A stretch of 64,000 nt of DNA from Halosimplex litoreum. GTDB taxonomy: Archaea > Halobacteriota > Halobacteria > Halobacteriales > Haloarculaceae. A program made the translations under genes and the position numbers. The stretch is taken from NCBI RefSeq assembly GCF_016065055.1, contig NZ_CP065856.1:1611836-1675835 (forward strand), written 5' to 3'. This document shows positions 7,886 to 16,552 of this stretch, piece by piece. Each line of letters starts with the position of its first letter. Position 1 is the first letter of the stretch. The notes below the pieces were generated by a model. The model was not told the origin of the DNA and searched no databases. It worked only from the letters and a program-made list of their open reading frames with translations.

Positions 7886-9103
7886 TCACTCCGAGTCGGT
7901 GACCCACAGGACGAGCGTCAGCGCCGTCGCGGCGACGAGCGCAGCCGCGAGCAGCTGGAACGCGACGGTGAAGCCGGCGGTCTCGGAGAAGAATCCCACG
8001 ACGGCGGGGGAGACGGCGCCGGCGACCATCAGCAGCGTCCGAACCACGCCGAGGCTGCCGCCGGCGACCGACTCGGGCGTGACCTCCATCAGGTACGCGC
8101 CCCGGACCGGTCGGTAGCCGTGGGCGCCCAGGCCGAGCAACACGACCGCGCCGCCTAGGACGAGGGCGCCGCCGGTCGCCGAGAACGCGAGCACGGCGAT
8201 CATCCCGACGGTGGCGACCGCGAGCGTCAGGGCGAGGATCGGTTCGACCCCGAACCGGTCGCTGGCCTCGCCGGTGACGAGCTGGACGAGGCTGACCAGA
8301 AACAGGGCGCTAAAGAGGAGGTTCGCCGTCGCGGCGGAGACGGCGGTCTCCTCGGCGAGATACAGCGGGAGGAAAGCCACGGCGCCGTTGTACGTAAAGG
8401 AGAAGCAGATCGTGACGACGACGAACAGGGTGAAGCGGCGCTCGCGAAAGAGGGTGACGTATGCGCTCAGCGGGACGGACTCGTCGTCGCCGTCCTCGGC
8501 AGCCGCGGCGGCCGGTTCGTCGGGCAGCCGTCGCGGGGTGGCCCAGGCGAAGACGGCGGCGAGTCCGGCGCCGACGATTCCGGCGACCAGAAAGAGCGTC
8601 CGCCAGGGTGCGCCGAAGACGCCGGGGACCGCCGACGCGAGGACGACAGCGGCCGGCGCGGCGGCGCCGCCGAAGGTCCCGAACGTGTCGTAGATCCCCA
8701 GCGCGCGGCCGGTCCCGCGGGGGTAGGCGCGCGCGAGCAGGCTGACGCTGACGGTCTTGTAGGTGCCGGTCCCGGCGCCGACCAGCGCCATCGCACCGAC
8801 GAGCGCCCACAGGGGGGTGTCGACCGCCAGCGCGAGCGCTGCGCCGGCGGTGACGAGTGCCCCGGCGGTGATCACCCGGACCGACCCGATCCGGTCGGCG
8901 AGCAGTCCCGACGGGAACTGCATCAGCGCGTAGACGAGCATCAGCGCCGTAAAGGCCGACCCGAGGACGGTCCGGGAGACGCCGTAGGTCGAGCCGATCG
9001 TCCCGAACAGCGGCGGGAAGGCGTAGCGGAGGAACTTCCCGAGAAACCACACCAGCGCGGTCGCGACGAGCGCGTCGAAACGGGCGAACCGGCGAGGGAT
9101 CAC
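7886..9103 (-). CDS. MFS transporter
   Basis: The 405-residue protein has about 12 predicted hydrophobic segments in two halves separated by a charged, Ala/Asp-rich central loop (PAAAAAEDGDDESV). The first cytoplasmic loop carries the family motif GLLADRIGSVRV (GxLaDrxGxrxv pattern). It is probably a proton- or ion-coupled exporter or solute carrier of the plasma membrane; the substrate is not evident and no metabolic gene adjoins it. The start ATG gives an N terminus that runs straight into the first membrane segment. Confidence 0.88.
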   Translation of the reverse strand: MIPRRFARFDALVATALVWFLGKFLRYAFPPLFGTIGSTYGVSRTVLGSAFTALMLVYALMQFPSGLLADRIGSVRVITAGALVTAGAALALAVDTPLWALVGAMALVGAGTGTYKTVSVSLLARAYPRGTGRALGIYDTFGTFGGAAAPAAVVLASAVPGVFGAPWRTLFLVAGIVGAGLAAVFAWATPRRLPDEPAAAAAEDGDDESVPLSAYVTLFRERRFTLFVVVTICFSFTYNGAVAFLPLYLAEETAVSAATANLLFSALFLVSLVQLVTGEASDRFGVEPILALTLAVATVGMIAVLAFSATGGALVLGGAVVLLGLGAHGYRPVRGAYLMEVTPESVAGGSLGVVRTLLMVAGAVSPAVVGFFSETAGFTVAFQLLAAALVAATALTLVLWVTDSE

Positions 9104-9200
9104 CGGGTCGGCCCCCCTGCGGAGCGCGACCGCTGAGCGACGACGCGGTCCGGACGGTGGGTCGAACGCACGATATCGGAGAAGGCGGGCTCACGGGGAA

Positions 9201-9644
9201 ATGCGTCCCGGTTCCGGCGAGCGCGACCCCGTCAGAGCCAAGGTTCTCGCGGCCGAATCCGTTGTCGTGCCAGACGATAGCGACGACGGGACCGACCGAC
9301 CGAACGGCGGGCCGACACCGGAAATCGACGACACACCGACGGTCAGTTGCTCGCGCTGTGACCGCGAGTGGGACCTGGCCTACGAACTGGACGACCTCGG
9401 CGTCGGTAACCAGGCCGTCGAGCAGTTCGCGCTCGACCACAAGCGCCACACCGGCCACTTCCCCGACGACGTGCGTACCTGGCTCGCCTCCTGTCGCCGT
9501 TGTACCGAGCTGTCAGAACACCTCGCGCGCCACGCCGCCGAGCGCTGGGCGCAGACCCACGCCCGCCACACCCGCCACGTCGTCGAGATCCAACACGGAA
9601 CCGGCGACGAGACGACCGTCGTCGAACCCGACGACGTGCAGTAA
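9201..9644 (+). CDS. Small conserved haloarchaeal Cys-motif protein, function unknown
   Basis: This protein has 147 residues from ATG 9201, or 125 from an in-frame GTG at 9267. The ATG is preferred because an ACGATATCGG TATA-like box at about 9168-9178 lies the right distance upstream for a leaderless message; the GTG start would give the more typical acidic N terminus. The core holds CSRC and CRRC pairs about 45 residues apart, consistent with a small zinc site, between which lies a conserved-looking helical stretch (LDDLGVGNQAVEQFALDH). I do not recognise a function. Confidence 0.7.
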   Translation: MRPGSGERDPVRAKVLAAESVVVPDDSDDGTDRPNGGPTPEIDDTPTVSCSRCDREWDLAYELDDLGVGNQAVEQFALDHKRHTGHFPDDVRTWLASCRRCTELSEHLARHAAERWAQTHARHTRHVVEIQHGTGDETTVVEPDDVQ

Positions 9645-9697
9645 GCGAATCGGTGAGAGAACGGCAGTCCGTGGTCCGACCCGACCGGCGCGCGCGG

Positions 9698-10129
9698 TCA
9701 GTCCTCGTCGTCCTCGGTCGTCGTCTTCTCGACGTCCAGTTCGTCGAAGTAGATCTCCGCGCCGTCCTGTGCGACCTTCTCGGCGAGCACGGCGCACTTG
9801 ACGCGCATCGGAGAGATGTCGACGCCGAGCATGTCGATCACGTCGTCCCTGTCCATCTCCTCCAGGTCCTCGACGGCCATCCCCGCCAGTTGCTCCGAGA
9901 GCATCGACGCGGAGGCCTGGGAGATGGCGCAGCCGTCGCCGCGGAACGCGACGGCCTCGATGACCTCCTCGTCGTCGTCGAGCACGACGTCCATCTCGAT
10001 GGTATCGCCGCACATCGGGTTCTCGCCGACGTGGGTGAACGTGGCTTCCTCGATCTCCCCGTAGTTGCGCGGGTTCTTGTAGTGGTCGAGGATCTGCTGT
10101 CGGTACATGTCCGAGCCGCCGATACCCAT
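9698..10129 (-). CDS. sufU: SufU-type iron-sulfur cluster assembly scaffold
   Basis: The 143-residue IscU/SufU-fold protein opens with MYRQQILDHYKNPRNYG and has three conserved cysteines (Cys40 in NPMCGD, Cys67 in GDGCAIS, Cys112 in RVKC), the zinc/sulfur-acceptor set of SufU. It would accept persulfide sulfur from a SufS desulfurase; a sufS lies at 18308 rather than next door. The C terminus is acidic (EKTTTEDDED). ATG 10129 gives MGIGGSD before the core; ATG 10108 is an alternative. It is divergent from the next gene, with a shared 178-base promoter region. Confidence 0.9.
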   Translation of the reverse strand: MGIGGSDMYRQQILDHYKNPRNYGEIEEATFTHVGENPMCGDTIEMDVVLDDDEEVIEAVAFRGDGCAISQASASMLSEQLAGMAVEDLEEMDRDDVIDMLGVDISPMRVKCAVLAEKVAQDGAEIYFDELDVEKTTTEDDED

Positions 10130-10261
10130 TGTCGGCCGAGAGTATGCCCTACCGGCGGAAAAGGATTCCGAGGGAGCGGTTGTCACGCAACCGAACGATT
10201 TCACGGTATACGTTCTATACTGCCCGATCGGCCGGCGGCTTCGTGGCGTGAATCTACACCG

Positions 10262-10274
10262 AAGTTTATTACCT
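10262..10274 (+). promoter_or_regulatory. TATA box of the PH-like protein gene
   Basis: AAGTTTATTACC is an AT-rich TATA-type box 35-45 bases before ATG 10308, suggesting a transcript with a leader of about 10-15 bases. It also shows that the open frame extending upstream to 10107 is not coding, because the promoter lies within it. Confidence 0.6.
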
Positions 10275-10307
10275 ACCGTCCCGGAAATACAGCACAACCA
10301 CAGGGCA

Positions 10308-11555
10308 ATGTTCGACCGAGTAAACGACGCGATATCCGGTGGTGGGTCGGGGGAGGTCGACGCGGAGCACCTCGAAGGGCTGTTGCGCGACGGGGAGGAG
10401 CTGCAGCACGCGCTCGCCAACGACGGCACGATCGAGCACACGGAGGACGGTCGAACGACGACGATCGAATCGGGGGGCGGCCACGGGGCGTACATGCTCG
10501 TGACCGACGAACGGGTGCTGTGGGTGCTTGGCGACCAGCCCGAGGCGGCCGAGATCGTCTTCGAGATGAACCGGCTGCAGACCTGCCACGTCCGCAAGGG
10601 GCTGATCAACAGCAAACTCGAGATCCAGACCTACGACGAGACGGTCGTCTTCGACCCCGACGAGGGCGACGCCGAGGAGACCGAGGACTACATCAGCAAC
10701 GTAGGCTCGTCGTGGGCGGACATGTCGAGCGCGCTCGCGCAGGCTCGTGACGCCATCGCCGCCTACGAGGACGCCTGCGAACGCGGCGACGACCCCAACC
10801 AGCACGCCCTGGCCGCTCGCTCGCAGTTCTCCCAGGCCCGCCGGTGTGCCACCCGCGAGGACCGCGCGCCCGAACAGAAGATCCGCGCGGAGATCCGTGA
10901 GGTGGTCGAGGAGCTGGCCCACACCCGCGTGACCGCCTGGCTCGACCGCGCCGAATCCAGATACGAGACGGTCGAGACGGCGCTCGACGAGGGACGCTAC
11001 GGCGACGCCTGCGAGGCGTACGTCGACGCCGCCGAAGCCGTCGAGGAGAGTCGCGACATCGTCGACGACGTGGACGACGTACCGGAGGGCGCCGAGAGCC
11101 GGCTGGACGCCATCGAAGCCGATCTCAAGGAGGCCGGCGAGCGGTTCCTCGACGACGCCGCCGGCCGTTGCGAGACGGCGCTCGACGCCGAGGAGGCGAC
11201 CGTCGCCGTCGACGCCTGGGAGGAGGCGTTCGACCGCTACCGCGCGGCCACCGACGCGGGCTGGAACGGCCACGCCCCCGTCTCGGGCGACGCGCTGGAG
11301 TACCAGCTCACCTGGGTGACCGCCGGCCTGCTCGAGGCGATGAGCACCCACGCCGCCGCGCTCGAACGCGAGGGCGACGAGGCCGACGACACCGACGAGG
11401 CCGGCGACCGCTACGGGGACGCCGAGGAGTGGTTCGAGCGCGCCCGGGACCTCGCCCGCGAACGCCCCCACCACGACGCCGACGAGTACGAAGCGGGACG
11501 GGACCGCGTCGAGGAGAAGCGCCTGGAGAGCGCCGGCTGGGAGTTCGGCGGCTGA
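10308..11555 (+). CDS. PH-like domain protein with long helical C-terminal region, function unknown
   Basis: The protein has 415 residues. The first ~120 resemble a bacterial/archaeal PH-like (bPH) module: HALANDGTIEHTED, then YMLVTDERVLWVLGDQ, then NRLQTCHVRKG, the usual 'lipid-binding or short beta-barrel' pattern. The remaining ~290 residues are almost entirely charged helix with repeated Asp/Glu-Ala patterns and no transmembrane segment, probably a coiled or TPR-like bundle. Function is unknown. The start at ATG 10308 is supported by the upstream TATA box. Confidence 0.75.
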   Translation: MFDRVNDAISGGGSGEVDAEHLEGLLRDGEELQHALANDGTIEHTEDGRTTTIESGGGHGAYMLVTDERVLWVLGDQPEAAEIVFEMNRLQTCHVRKGLINSKLEIQTYDETVVFDPDEGDAEETEDYISNVGSSWADMSSALAQARDAIAAYEDACERGDDPNQHALAARSQFSQARRCATREDRAPEQKIRAEIREVVEELAHTRVTAWLDRAESRYETVETALDEGRYGDACEAYVDAAEAVEESRDIVDDVDDVPEGAESRLDAIEADLKEAGERFLDDAAGRCETALDAEEATVAVDAWEEAFDRYRAATDAGWNGHAPVSGDALEYQLTWVTAGLLEAMSTHAAALEREGDEADDTDEAGDRYGDAEEWFERARDLARERPHHDADEYEAGRDRVEEKRLESAGWEFGG

Positions 11556-11592
11556 TCGCGGCGTTCGTTCGGTCCCACCGTCCGAGTCGTGC

Positions 11593-12360
11593 CTACCGCG
11601 CCACGACGACCACCCGCATCGACTCCAGCGTCAGATCGTCCCCGTCGAACCCGCCGAACAGCGTCACGTCCCCGAAGCCTGCGCGCTCGCAGAGTTCCCG
11701 GAGCACCGGCGGGGCGTACAGCCGATTCTCCCACTCCATCGTGTCGACGTGTTCGTAGCCGTCGCCGGTCGCGTCGAACACGTCCAGCGTCGTCGCGAAC
11801 CGACTCGTCTCGACGTCGAACGCCTGACGGTAGACGGTCAGACGGTCGTCGTCCTCCGTGACCGTGGCCTCGTCGAACTCGGCGACGAACGCGTCTCGGT
11901 TCGACTGCTCGACAACGAGGACGCCGTCGTCGGCAAGCAGCGCGTGCGCGTCGGTCAGGACCGCCTCGTCGGTCTCGCGGCCGTAGTAACCCAGCGAGTT
12001 CCAGAACACCGTTATCAGGTCGTAACTCTCCGACAGTTCGTCCAGATCGCGCATGTCGCGGTGGCGGAAGGCGGTCCGGTCGGCGAGTCCGCGGTCGCTC
12101 GCCCGCTCGCGCGCCCGGTCGAGAAACGGCTCGGAGAAGTCCAGCCCCTCGGCCTCGACCCCGTGCTCGGCCAGCGCGAGGGCGTGCCGCCCGACCCCGC
12201 AGGCCACGTCGAGCGACCGCTCGGGCTCGCAGTCGTACTCCTCGGCGAGCACGTCGAGCAGGTCCGCGACCTCCGCGTCGGCCGCCGCGAACATGTCTTC
12301 GAACTGTTCCGCGAACAGGTCCGCCTGCTCGCGAAACAGGCGGTCGGCCCAGTGAGTCAC
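11593..12360 (-). CDS. Class I SAM-dependent methyltransferase
   Basis: The Rossmann methyltransferase has motif I LDVACGVGRHALALAEHG, motif II GLDFSEPFL and the post-motif DLITVFWNSLGYY. The C-terminal half is a beta-rich extension (WENRLYAPPVLRELCERAGF), as in many small-molecule methyltransferases; the substrate is unknown. GTG 12360 (VTHWADRLF) is chosen because a GATTTTTGC TATA-like box centred near 12387 is 27 bases upstream, implying a leaderless message; a TTG at 12387 would fall within that box. Length is 255 residues. Confidence 0.85.
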   Translation of the reverse strand: MTHWADRLFREQADLFAEQFEDMFAAADAEVADLLDVLAEEYDCEPERSLDVACGVGRHALALAEHGVEAEGLDFSEPFLDRARERASDRGLADRTAFRHRDMRDLDELSESYDLITVFWNSLGYYGRETDEAVLTDAHALLADDGVLVVEQSNRDAFVAEFDEATVTEDDDRLTVYRQAFDVETSRFATTLDVFDATGDGYEHVDTMEWENRLYAPPVLRELCERAGFGDVTLFGGFDGDDLTLESMRVVVVAR

Positions 12361-12420
12361 GGTCGGCGAGACGGACCACGTCCGCAAAAATCCGGGGGAG
12401 CTGCGGTATCGGTCCCGGCG

Positions 12421-13110
12421 TCAGTCGTCGTGGGCCTGCTCGAACGGGCGCGGCGGGAGCAGCAGATCCTCCAGTTCGGGCATCGACTTGACGTTGTAGA
12501 CGACCTGGAGTTCGTCGGTCACGGGCATCCCGTTGCAGGACAGCTGGAACCCCTCGTCGAGCATCTCTTGTGGGAGGACGTGGTCGACGCGGGTCCGCAT
12601 GTCTCCTTTCAACACGATGATCGCGCAGTTCGCGCAGGCGCCGCCGCGACAGGCGAAGGGCCACGCGAACCCGTGGCGCTCGGCGGCTTCGAGCAGCGAC
12701 TCACGCGGGCGGACCCAGAACTGGCCGTAGTCCTCGCGGTCGAGGCCGCCGTCTGCGGCGGTCTCCATGAGGTCCGCGTCGTCGAGGTCCCAGCCGTGGT
12801 CGTCGAGCACCGCGTAGTTGAGGTACTCGACCCGACAGCGCTGTTCGCGGCGCGGTTCCTCACCGTCTTCACCCGGCGACGCGGCGGCTTCGGCCCGCTC
12901 GGCCGGCGACCGGTCGTCGCCGTCGTCCTCGCCGACCGCCTCGCCGCCCCCGTCTTTGATCTCCTCGTAGGCGGACCTGACGAGCTGGAACTCGCGGGCC
13001 GACCCACCCTGGTCGGGATGGACGTCTTTGATCTTCTCCCGGTAGGCCTCCTTGATCGTCTCCTCGTCTGCGTCCGGCTCGACCGAGAGAACGTCGAACG
13101 GCGACTCCAC
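12421..13110 (-). CDS. DnaJ domain-2Fe-2S ferredoxin fusion
   Basis: The N-terminal ~55 residues form a J domain with its HPD motif (DVHPDQGG). An acidic linker (about 60-105) leads to a plant-type [2Fe-2S] ferredoxin with ACRGGACANC and a later LSCNGMPV supplying the fourth cysteine. It resembles the major haloarchaeal ferredoxin architecture in which an acidic N-terminal region precedes the cluster domain, but with a recognisable J domain in front. GTG 13110 is preferred over ATG 13137 or 13146, because GTTTATGCGCC near 13136-13141 sits ~27 bases upstream as a TATA box. The promoter directly abuts the end of repeat element B. Length is 229 residues. Confidence 0.87.
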   Translation of the reverse strand: MESPFDVLSVEPDADEETIKEAYREKIKDVHPDQGGSAREFQLVRSAYEEIKDGGGEAVGEDDGDDRSPAERAEAAASPGEDGEEPRREQRCRVEYLNYAVLDDHGWDLDDADLMETAADGGLDREDYGQFWVRPRESLLEAAERHGFAWPFACRGGACANCAIIVLKGDMRTRVDHVLPQEMLDEGFQLSCNGMPVTDELQVVYNVKSMPELEDLLLPPRPFEQAHDD

Positions 13111-13142
13111 GCGCGTCCCTAGCGGCAAGAGGCGCATAAACC

Positions 13143-13261
13143 CCATCTTTTTCGCGGAGGGGTGGGCAAACCGCGCCCACCCCTCCGCCAAAAACATGGG
13201 TGAAAAAGGCCGCATCTCGGCCTTCGGCCTCGATGCGGTGAACCGGCGCCTCCGGCGCCGG
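13143..13261 (-). other. Three-hairpin terminal module of element B
   Basis: On the minus strand the order is hairpin 1 (13261-13243, a perfect 8-bp CCGGCGCC stem), a linker, hairpin 2 (13238-13210, CCGCATC...GATGCGG with an inner GGCC-GAA-GGCC and facing GA/GA bases), then CTTTTTCACCCATGTTTTT, then hairpin 3 (inner arms GGCGGAGGGGTGGGC and GCCCACCCCTCCGC) closed by AAAAAGATGG. Stem sequences differ from copy A while pairing is kept. Confidence 0.8.
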
Positions 13262-13704
13262 ATGCTAACTACAGGCGATAGATTGAGCGATTGCGGTGGC
13301 GCGCGCTGGCGAGCGTGCCCGAGCACTGCGAGGGCCGCGAGTCCAAGCCGTGCGAGGGACGAACGAGCGAGCGGAGCGACCGAGTGAGTCGGCTGGGGAG
13401 GTGTGTGGCGCTGTGCGGTGCTGTGCGGTTCCTTGGAGGACTGAACGGGCGAGGCGCGCGTTGCGCGACCGAAGGGAGCGCAACGATCGGCCGAACGGGG
13501 AGCGAAGCGACCCGTGAGGCGCGCTCGCGCTTGCGTGGTCGCCTGAGCGGGCACTATTCGAGGGAGCGAAGCGACGGAGAATATCCCGTTCAGCGACCGC
13601 GAGCGCGGCGAGGGCTTTCATCGCTTGCTGTCCCTGATGAATGTGGTCGCTATCGGCTAACTTCCTTTCACACCACATCGACCAAAAACCACCGCTCAAC
13701 TCGC
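13143..13704 (-). repeat. Long non-coding repeat element, copy B (inverted relative to A)
   Basis: Read on the minus strand this is colinear with 1797-2560. It has GAGTTGAG at the left end (13702-13695), the AGCAAGCGATGAAAGCCCTC block near 13603-13625, the 31-base exact match at 13522-13552, the TTCAGTCC block near 13440-13460, the CCCCAGCCGA block near 13390-13400, and the three-hairpin module at 13261-13143. It is shorter than A mainly because it lacks the 57-bp expansion and some internal segments. Its right end abuts the promoter of the DnaJ-ferredoxin gene. No gene is supported inside it. Confidence 0.8.
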
Positions 13705-13785
13705 ATCACGCATTGATCCCTAGCCGGGAGGCAGTCGGTCGACTGGTCCGGATCGATTTCGCCCACCAACACTCACGCCGCGGAC

Positions 13786-14454
13786 TCACAGGTCGAAGCG
13801 CAACACGTCGCCGACCTCGACGCCGCGGTCGGCCGTCCACCCGCGGTTGACCTCGAACACGTACTGGCCGCGGCCGGGATACGTCTGGTCCCCACCGTCC
13901 TCGTCCGGGCCGGGCGCGGGCGCGTGGTGTATCTCCGTGATAGCGCCCTCGTCGTCGGCGTAGACGATGTCGAGGCCGAAGTCCATCTCGCGCATCACGT
14001 AAGTGTGACTCCCCACCTCGTCGTAGACGAACAGCATCCCCATGTCTTCGGGCAGCGACTCCGTGTCGCTCAACCCGGTGTAGCGCAACTGGCCGGTGTC
14101 GGCGATCGCCGCCGTCACAGCCCCGAGTCGTTCCCCATCGGGCGTCGTCGCTCGAACAGTGGTCGTCTCGTAGCCGGGGAAGATCCCGCTGCCCGTTCCG
14201 GTATCGGTCACCGTCCCGGCCGCGCTCGGGGAGGCCGTCGCCGTGGGTGTCCCCGTCGGGGTCGACCCCTCCGTCTCGGTGGCCGTCGCGGTCGGGGTGG
14301 ACGTCCCCGTCGACGTCGCCTCATCTCTCCCGTCGGTCGTCGTGTCGAGTCCCGCCCCGCCGTCGTCGGTTCCGCCGTCGGTCGACGCGCCGTCACCTCG
14401 ACAGCCGGCCACCCCGGCGGCGACACACGCGGCGAGGAACGCTCGGCGTCGCAT
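13786..14454 (-). CDS. DUF192 family lipoprotein
   Basis: The 222-residue secreted protein begins MRRRAFLAACVAAGVAGC, with an RR pair and a lipobox cysteine at residue 18, so it is probably a (Tat-type) lipoprotein. A Thr/Asp/Ser/Gly-rich linker (about 20-90) precedes a DUF192 domain (about 95-222): TGQLRYTGLSDTESLPEDMGMLFVY, then YVMREMDFGLDIVYAD, ending VNRGWTADRGVEVGDVL. DUF192 domains are small beta-rich folds of unknown function found outside the membrane. The ~80 bases downstream, before element B, hold nothing recognisable. Confidence 0.88.
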   Translation of the reverse strand: MRRRAFLAACVAAGVAGCRGDGASTDGGTDDGGAGLDTTTDGRDEATSTGTSTPTATATETEGSTPTGTPTATASPSAAGTVTDTGTGSGIFPGYETTTVRATTPDGERLGAVTAAIADTGQLRYTGLSDTESLPEDMGMLFVYDEVGSHTYVMREMDFGLDIVYADDEGAITEIHHAPAPGPDEDGGDQTYPGRGQYVFEVNRGWTADRGVEVGDVLRFDL

Positions 14455-14490
14455 ACTCGCCGTTAGAGCTGTCGGCTGATAAGCACGAGG

Positions 14491-15666
14491 TTAGCCGCTC
14501 CAGGACTCGGCGACCCCGCGGTAGATCCGGTAACAGCGGTCGAGGACGGGCAGTGAGACGCTCTCGGTCGCGGTGTGGGCTTCGCCGGGCTCGGAGGGGC
14601 CACAGACCACGCAGGTCGTCCCGGCGTCGGCGAGCCACCCGGCGTCGGTCGCGTGGGGTTTGACCACCTGCTCCGGCGCGCCGTCGCCGGGCGCATCTTC
14701 GTCCTCCCGTTCGTGTGCGTCGCGGGCCGCGGCCAGCACCGCGTCGGCGAAAGCGGCGTCGTCGCAAGCCATAGGCGGGAGGTCCTGGTCGACGGTCCAG
14801 GTGACGCCGTCGACCGTCTCCGTCCGCTCCAGCGGCGCGCGCTCGCCGGGTACGGTCCGCTCGTCGACGGTCACCTCGCAGCGCTCCGGGATCACGTTCC
14901 AGGCCGACCCGCCCTCGATCCCCGTGACCGCGACGCTCCCCGAGAGCTCGTGGCCCAGGACCTCTGTGGTGGGGAACGAGAGCTGGCGGACCGCGTCGAC
15001 GGCGTCGGTCGCGCGGTAGACGGCGTTGACGCCCGAGTCGACCTCGCTGGCGTGGGCGGCCGTGCCCTCGGCGACGAGTGTCGACCCGCGCCGGCCCTTG
15101 TGGGCGACGGCGACGTCGGTGACGCCCGGCGCGGAGTAGCCGGTCGAGCCCTCGCCGACGACGGCGTAGTCGGGCGCGAACCCGTCGTCGATGGCCGCCC
15201 GCGCGCCGACGCCGCCGACCTCCTCGCCGACGAACGAGGCGAAGACGAGTTCGACCCCGTCCGGCACCTCGCTGTCCCGGAACGCGCACATCGCCGCGGC
15301 GACGGCGCCTTTCATGTCCGCGCTGCCGCGCCCGTGGAGCCGTCGGTCGGTGTCCCCGCCATCACCGTCGCTCTCCTCGCCCGCCGACTCCTCCCGAACG
15401 ACGTACTCGCCGTCGTCGACCTGCGACTCGTCCGGCGGGACCACGTCGTGGTGGCCGACCAGCGCCAGCGAGGTCTCGCCCGAGCCCGTCCGGGCGATCA
15501 CGTTGCCGCCGCGCTCGGTCTCGCCGGCGTCGTCGCGGGCCACCGCGGCGTCGGTGTGCTCGCGCAGCCAGCACTCGATGCGGTCGCCCGCCGCGACCTC
15601 CGACTCGTGACTGGGGATCGAGACGAGTTCGCGGGCGAGGTCCCGAACGTCCGCCTGCCGTTCCAT
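14491..15666 (-). CDS. M20 family metallopeptidase (ArgE/DapE type)
   Basis: The 391-residue dinuclear zinc hydrolase has the metal-ligand motif LVGHHDVVP, the following GRGSADMKGA, the catalytic glutamates in SFVGEEVGGVGA, a dimerisation/lid domain in the middle (HKGRRGSTLVAEGTAAHAS), and the C-terminal EAHTATESV ligand region. It belongs with acetylornithine deacetylases and succinyl-diaminopimelate desuccinylases; since these subfamilies are hard to separate by eye and no arginine or lysine gene adjoins it, no gene symbol is given. An acidic Asp/Gly-rich insertion follows the first metal motif. The start ATG 15666 matches the family N terminus. Confidence 0.88.
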   Translation of the reverse strand: MERQADVRDLARELVSIPSHESEVAAGDRIECWLREHTDAAVARDDAGETERGGNVIARTGSGETSLALVGHHDVVPPDESQVDDGEYVVREESAGEESDGDGGDTDRRLHGRGSADMKGAVAAAMCAFRDSEVPDGVELVFASFVGEEVGGVGARAAIDDGFAPDYAVVGEGSTGYSAPGVTDVAVAHKGRRGSTLVAEGTAAHASEVDSGVNAVYRATDAVDAVRQLSFPTTEVLGHELSGSVAVTGIEGGSAWNVIPERCEVTVDERTVPGERAPLERTETVDGVTWTVDQDLPPMACDDAAFADAVLAAARDAHEREDEDAPGDGAPEQVVKPHATDAGWLADAGTTCVVCGPSEPGEAHTATESVSLPVLDRCYRIYRGVAESWSG

Positions 15667-15809
15667 GGCCGTCCCGTCGGGTCCCGTCGGCTTCAAGCCC
15701 CGCCTCCGGTGTCCGGAGCGCGTTCGGAACCCGAGCGGTGTCGCGCTGGGGGCGCGGTGCGTCGGAGCGGTCGCCACACTTAGGCGCCGGGGCGCAGTCA
15801 CGGCCACGC

Positions 15810-16163
15810 ATGGACGACTCCGCCGCCCTGCGCCTGACCCTCCGCCGCTGCACCGCGGTCGTCGTCGTCGGTCTCGGGTTGATCGCCGCGAACACGCACC
15901 CGTACGGCCCGAGCAACGGCTTCGGCTACCCCCTCGCCTACCTCGCCGTCGGCTACCTCGCACTGAGCTTCCTCGTCGGCTTCTTCGGGCGGGGCGCCGA
16001 GTCGGCCGACTCGGCTCGCGGGCCGCCGTCGGGTGGCGACGGCGGCGGGAACGGCGGAGACGACGCCGATTCCGACGACGGAACGGACGCCGACGGGGGC
16101 GACAGCGACGGCGACGGCTCGGAGCGCCCGCCGACCGCGACTGTCGGTGGCGGACGCTGGTAA
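15810..16163 (+). CDS. Small membrane protein, tandem paralogue 1
   Basis: The protein has 117 residues: a short N-terminal MDDSAALRLTLRRCTAVVVV motif, two hydrophobic segments (about 17-32 and 43-62), and a long Gly/Asp tail. It shares the MD-x-x-x-ALR-x-TIRRCTA pattern with the next two genes. Unknown function; the conserved Arg-Arg-Cys before the first membrane segment is the most distinctive feature. ATG 15810 is chosen because the paralogues start at the same point. Confidence 0.75.
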   Translation: MDDSAALRLTLRRCTAVVVVGLGLIAANTHPYGPSNGFGYPLAYLAVGYLALSFLVGFFGRGAESADSARGPPSGGDGGGNGGDDADSDDGTDADGGDSDGDGSERPPTATVGGGRW

Positions 16164-16230
16164 CCGAGCGAACGCCGGCGGTGTTCGGTTGACCGACAGA
16201 TTTAGTCGTCTTCCGGTCGCGTCGGCGTGC

Positions 16231-16500
16231 ATGGACGACGCGGCAAGTGCGGCCGATATCGCTGCCCTCGGCCGCACGATCCGGCGGTGTACGGCCGTGC
16301 TCGTGCTCACGATCGGTATCCATCTGCTGGCCATCACACCCGGTGAGAGCGACTGGGGCCTCGCGTTGGTGACCCTGGCCGGGTTCTACCTCTTCGCGAG
16401 CCTCACCTCCGTGGACGGAGAGGGCGCAGAGACCGACGGCGAGGAAACCGACGACGAGCCCGGAGAGGCGTCGCGGGTTCGGTCGGACCCGGGCGGCTGA
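16231..16500 (+). CDS. Small membrane protein, tandem paralogue 2
   Basis: The protein has 89 residues with IAALGRTIRRCTAVLVL at the N terminus, two hydrophobic segments, and an acidic tail (GEETDDEPGE). It is paralogous to the genes on either side. An ATTTAG box about 30 bases upstream of the ATG suggests its own promoter. Function unknown. Confidence 0.72.
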   Translation: MDDAASAADIAALGRTIRRCTAVLVLTIGIHLLAITPGESDWGLALVTLAGFYLFASLTSVDGEGAETDGEETDDEPGEASRVRSDPGG

Positions 16501-16552
16501 CGGCGAGCGAACGGACCGCCAGTTTTTCTCGGTGACCGACGCAGGGGCCTCT

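Noticed and set aside
13265-13699. 144-residue minus-strand ORF across element B
   Set aside because: Same composition problem as in element A; shared blocks are in different frames relative to each other, so protein coding is not conserved.
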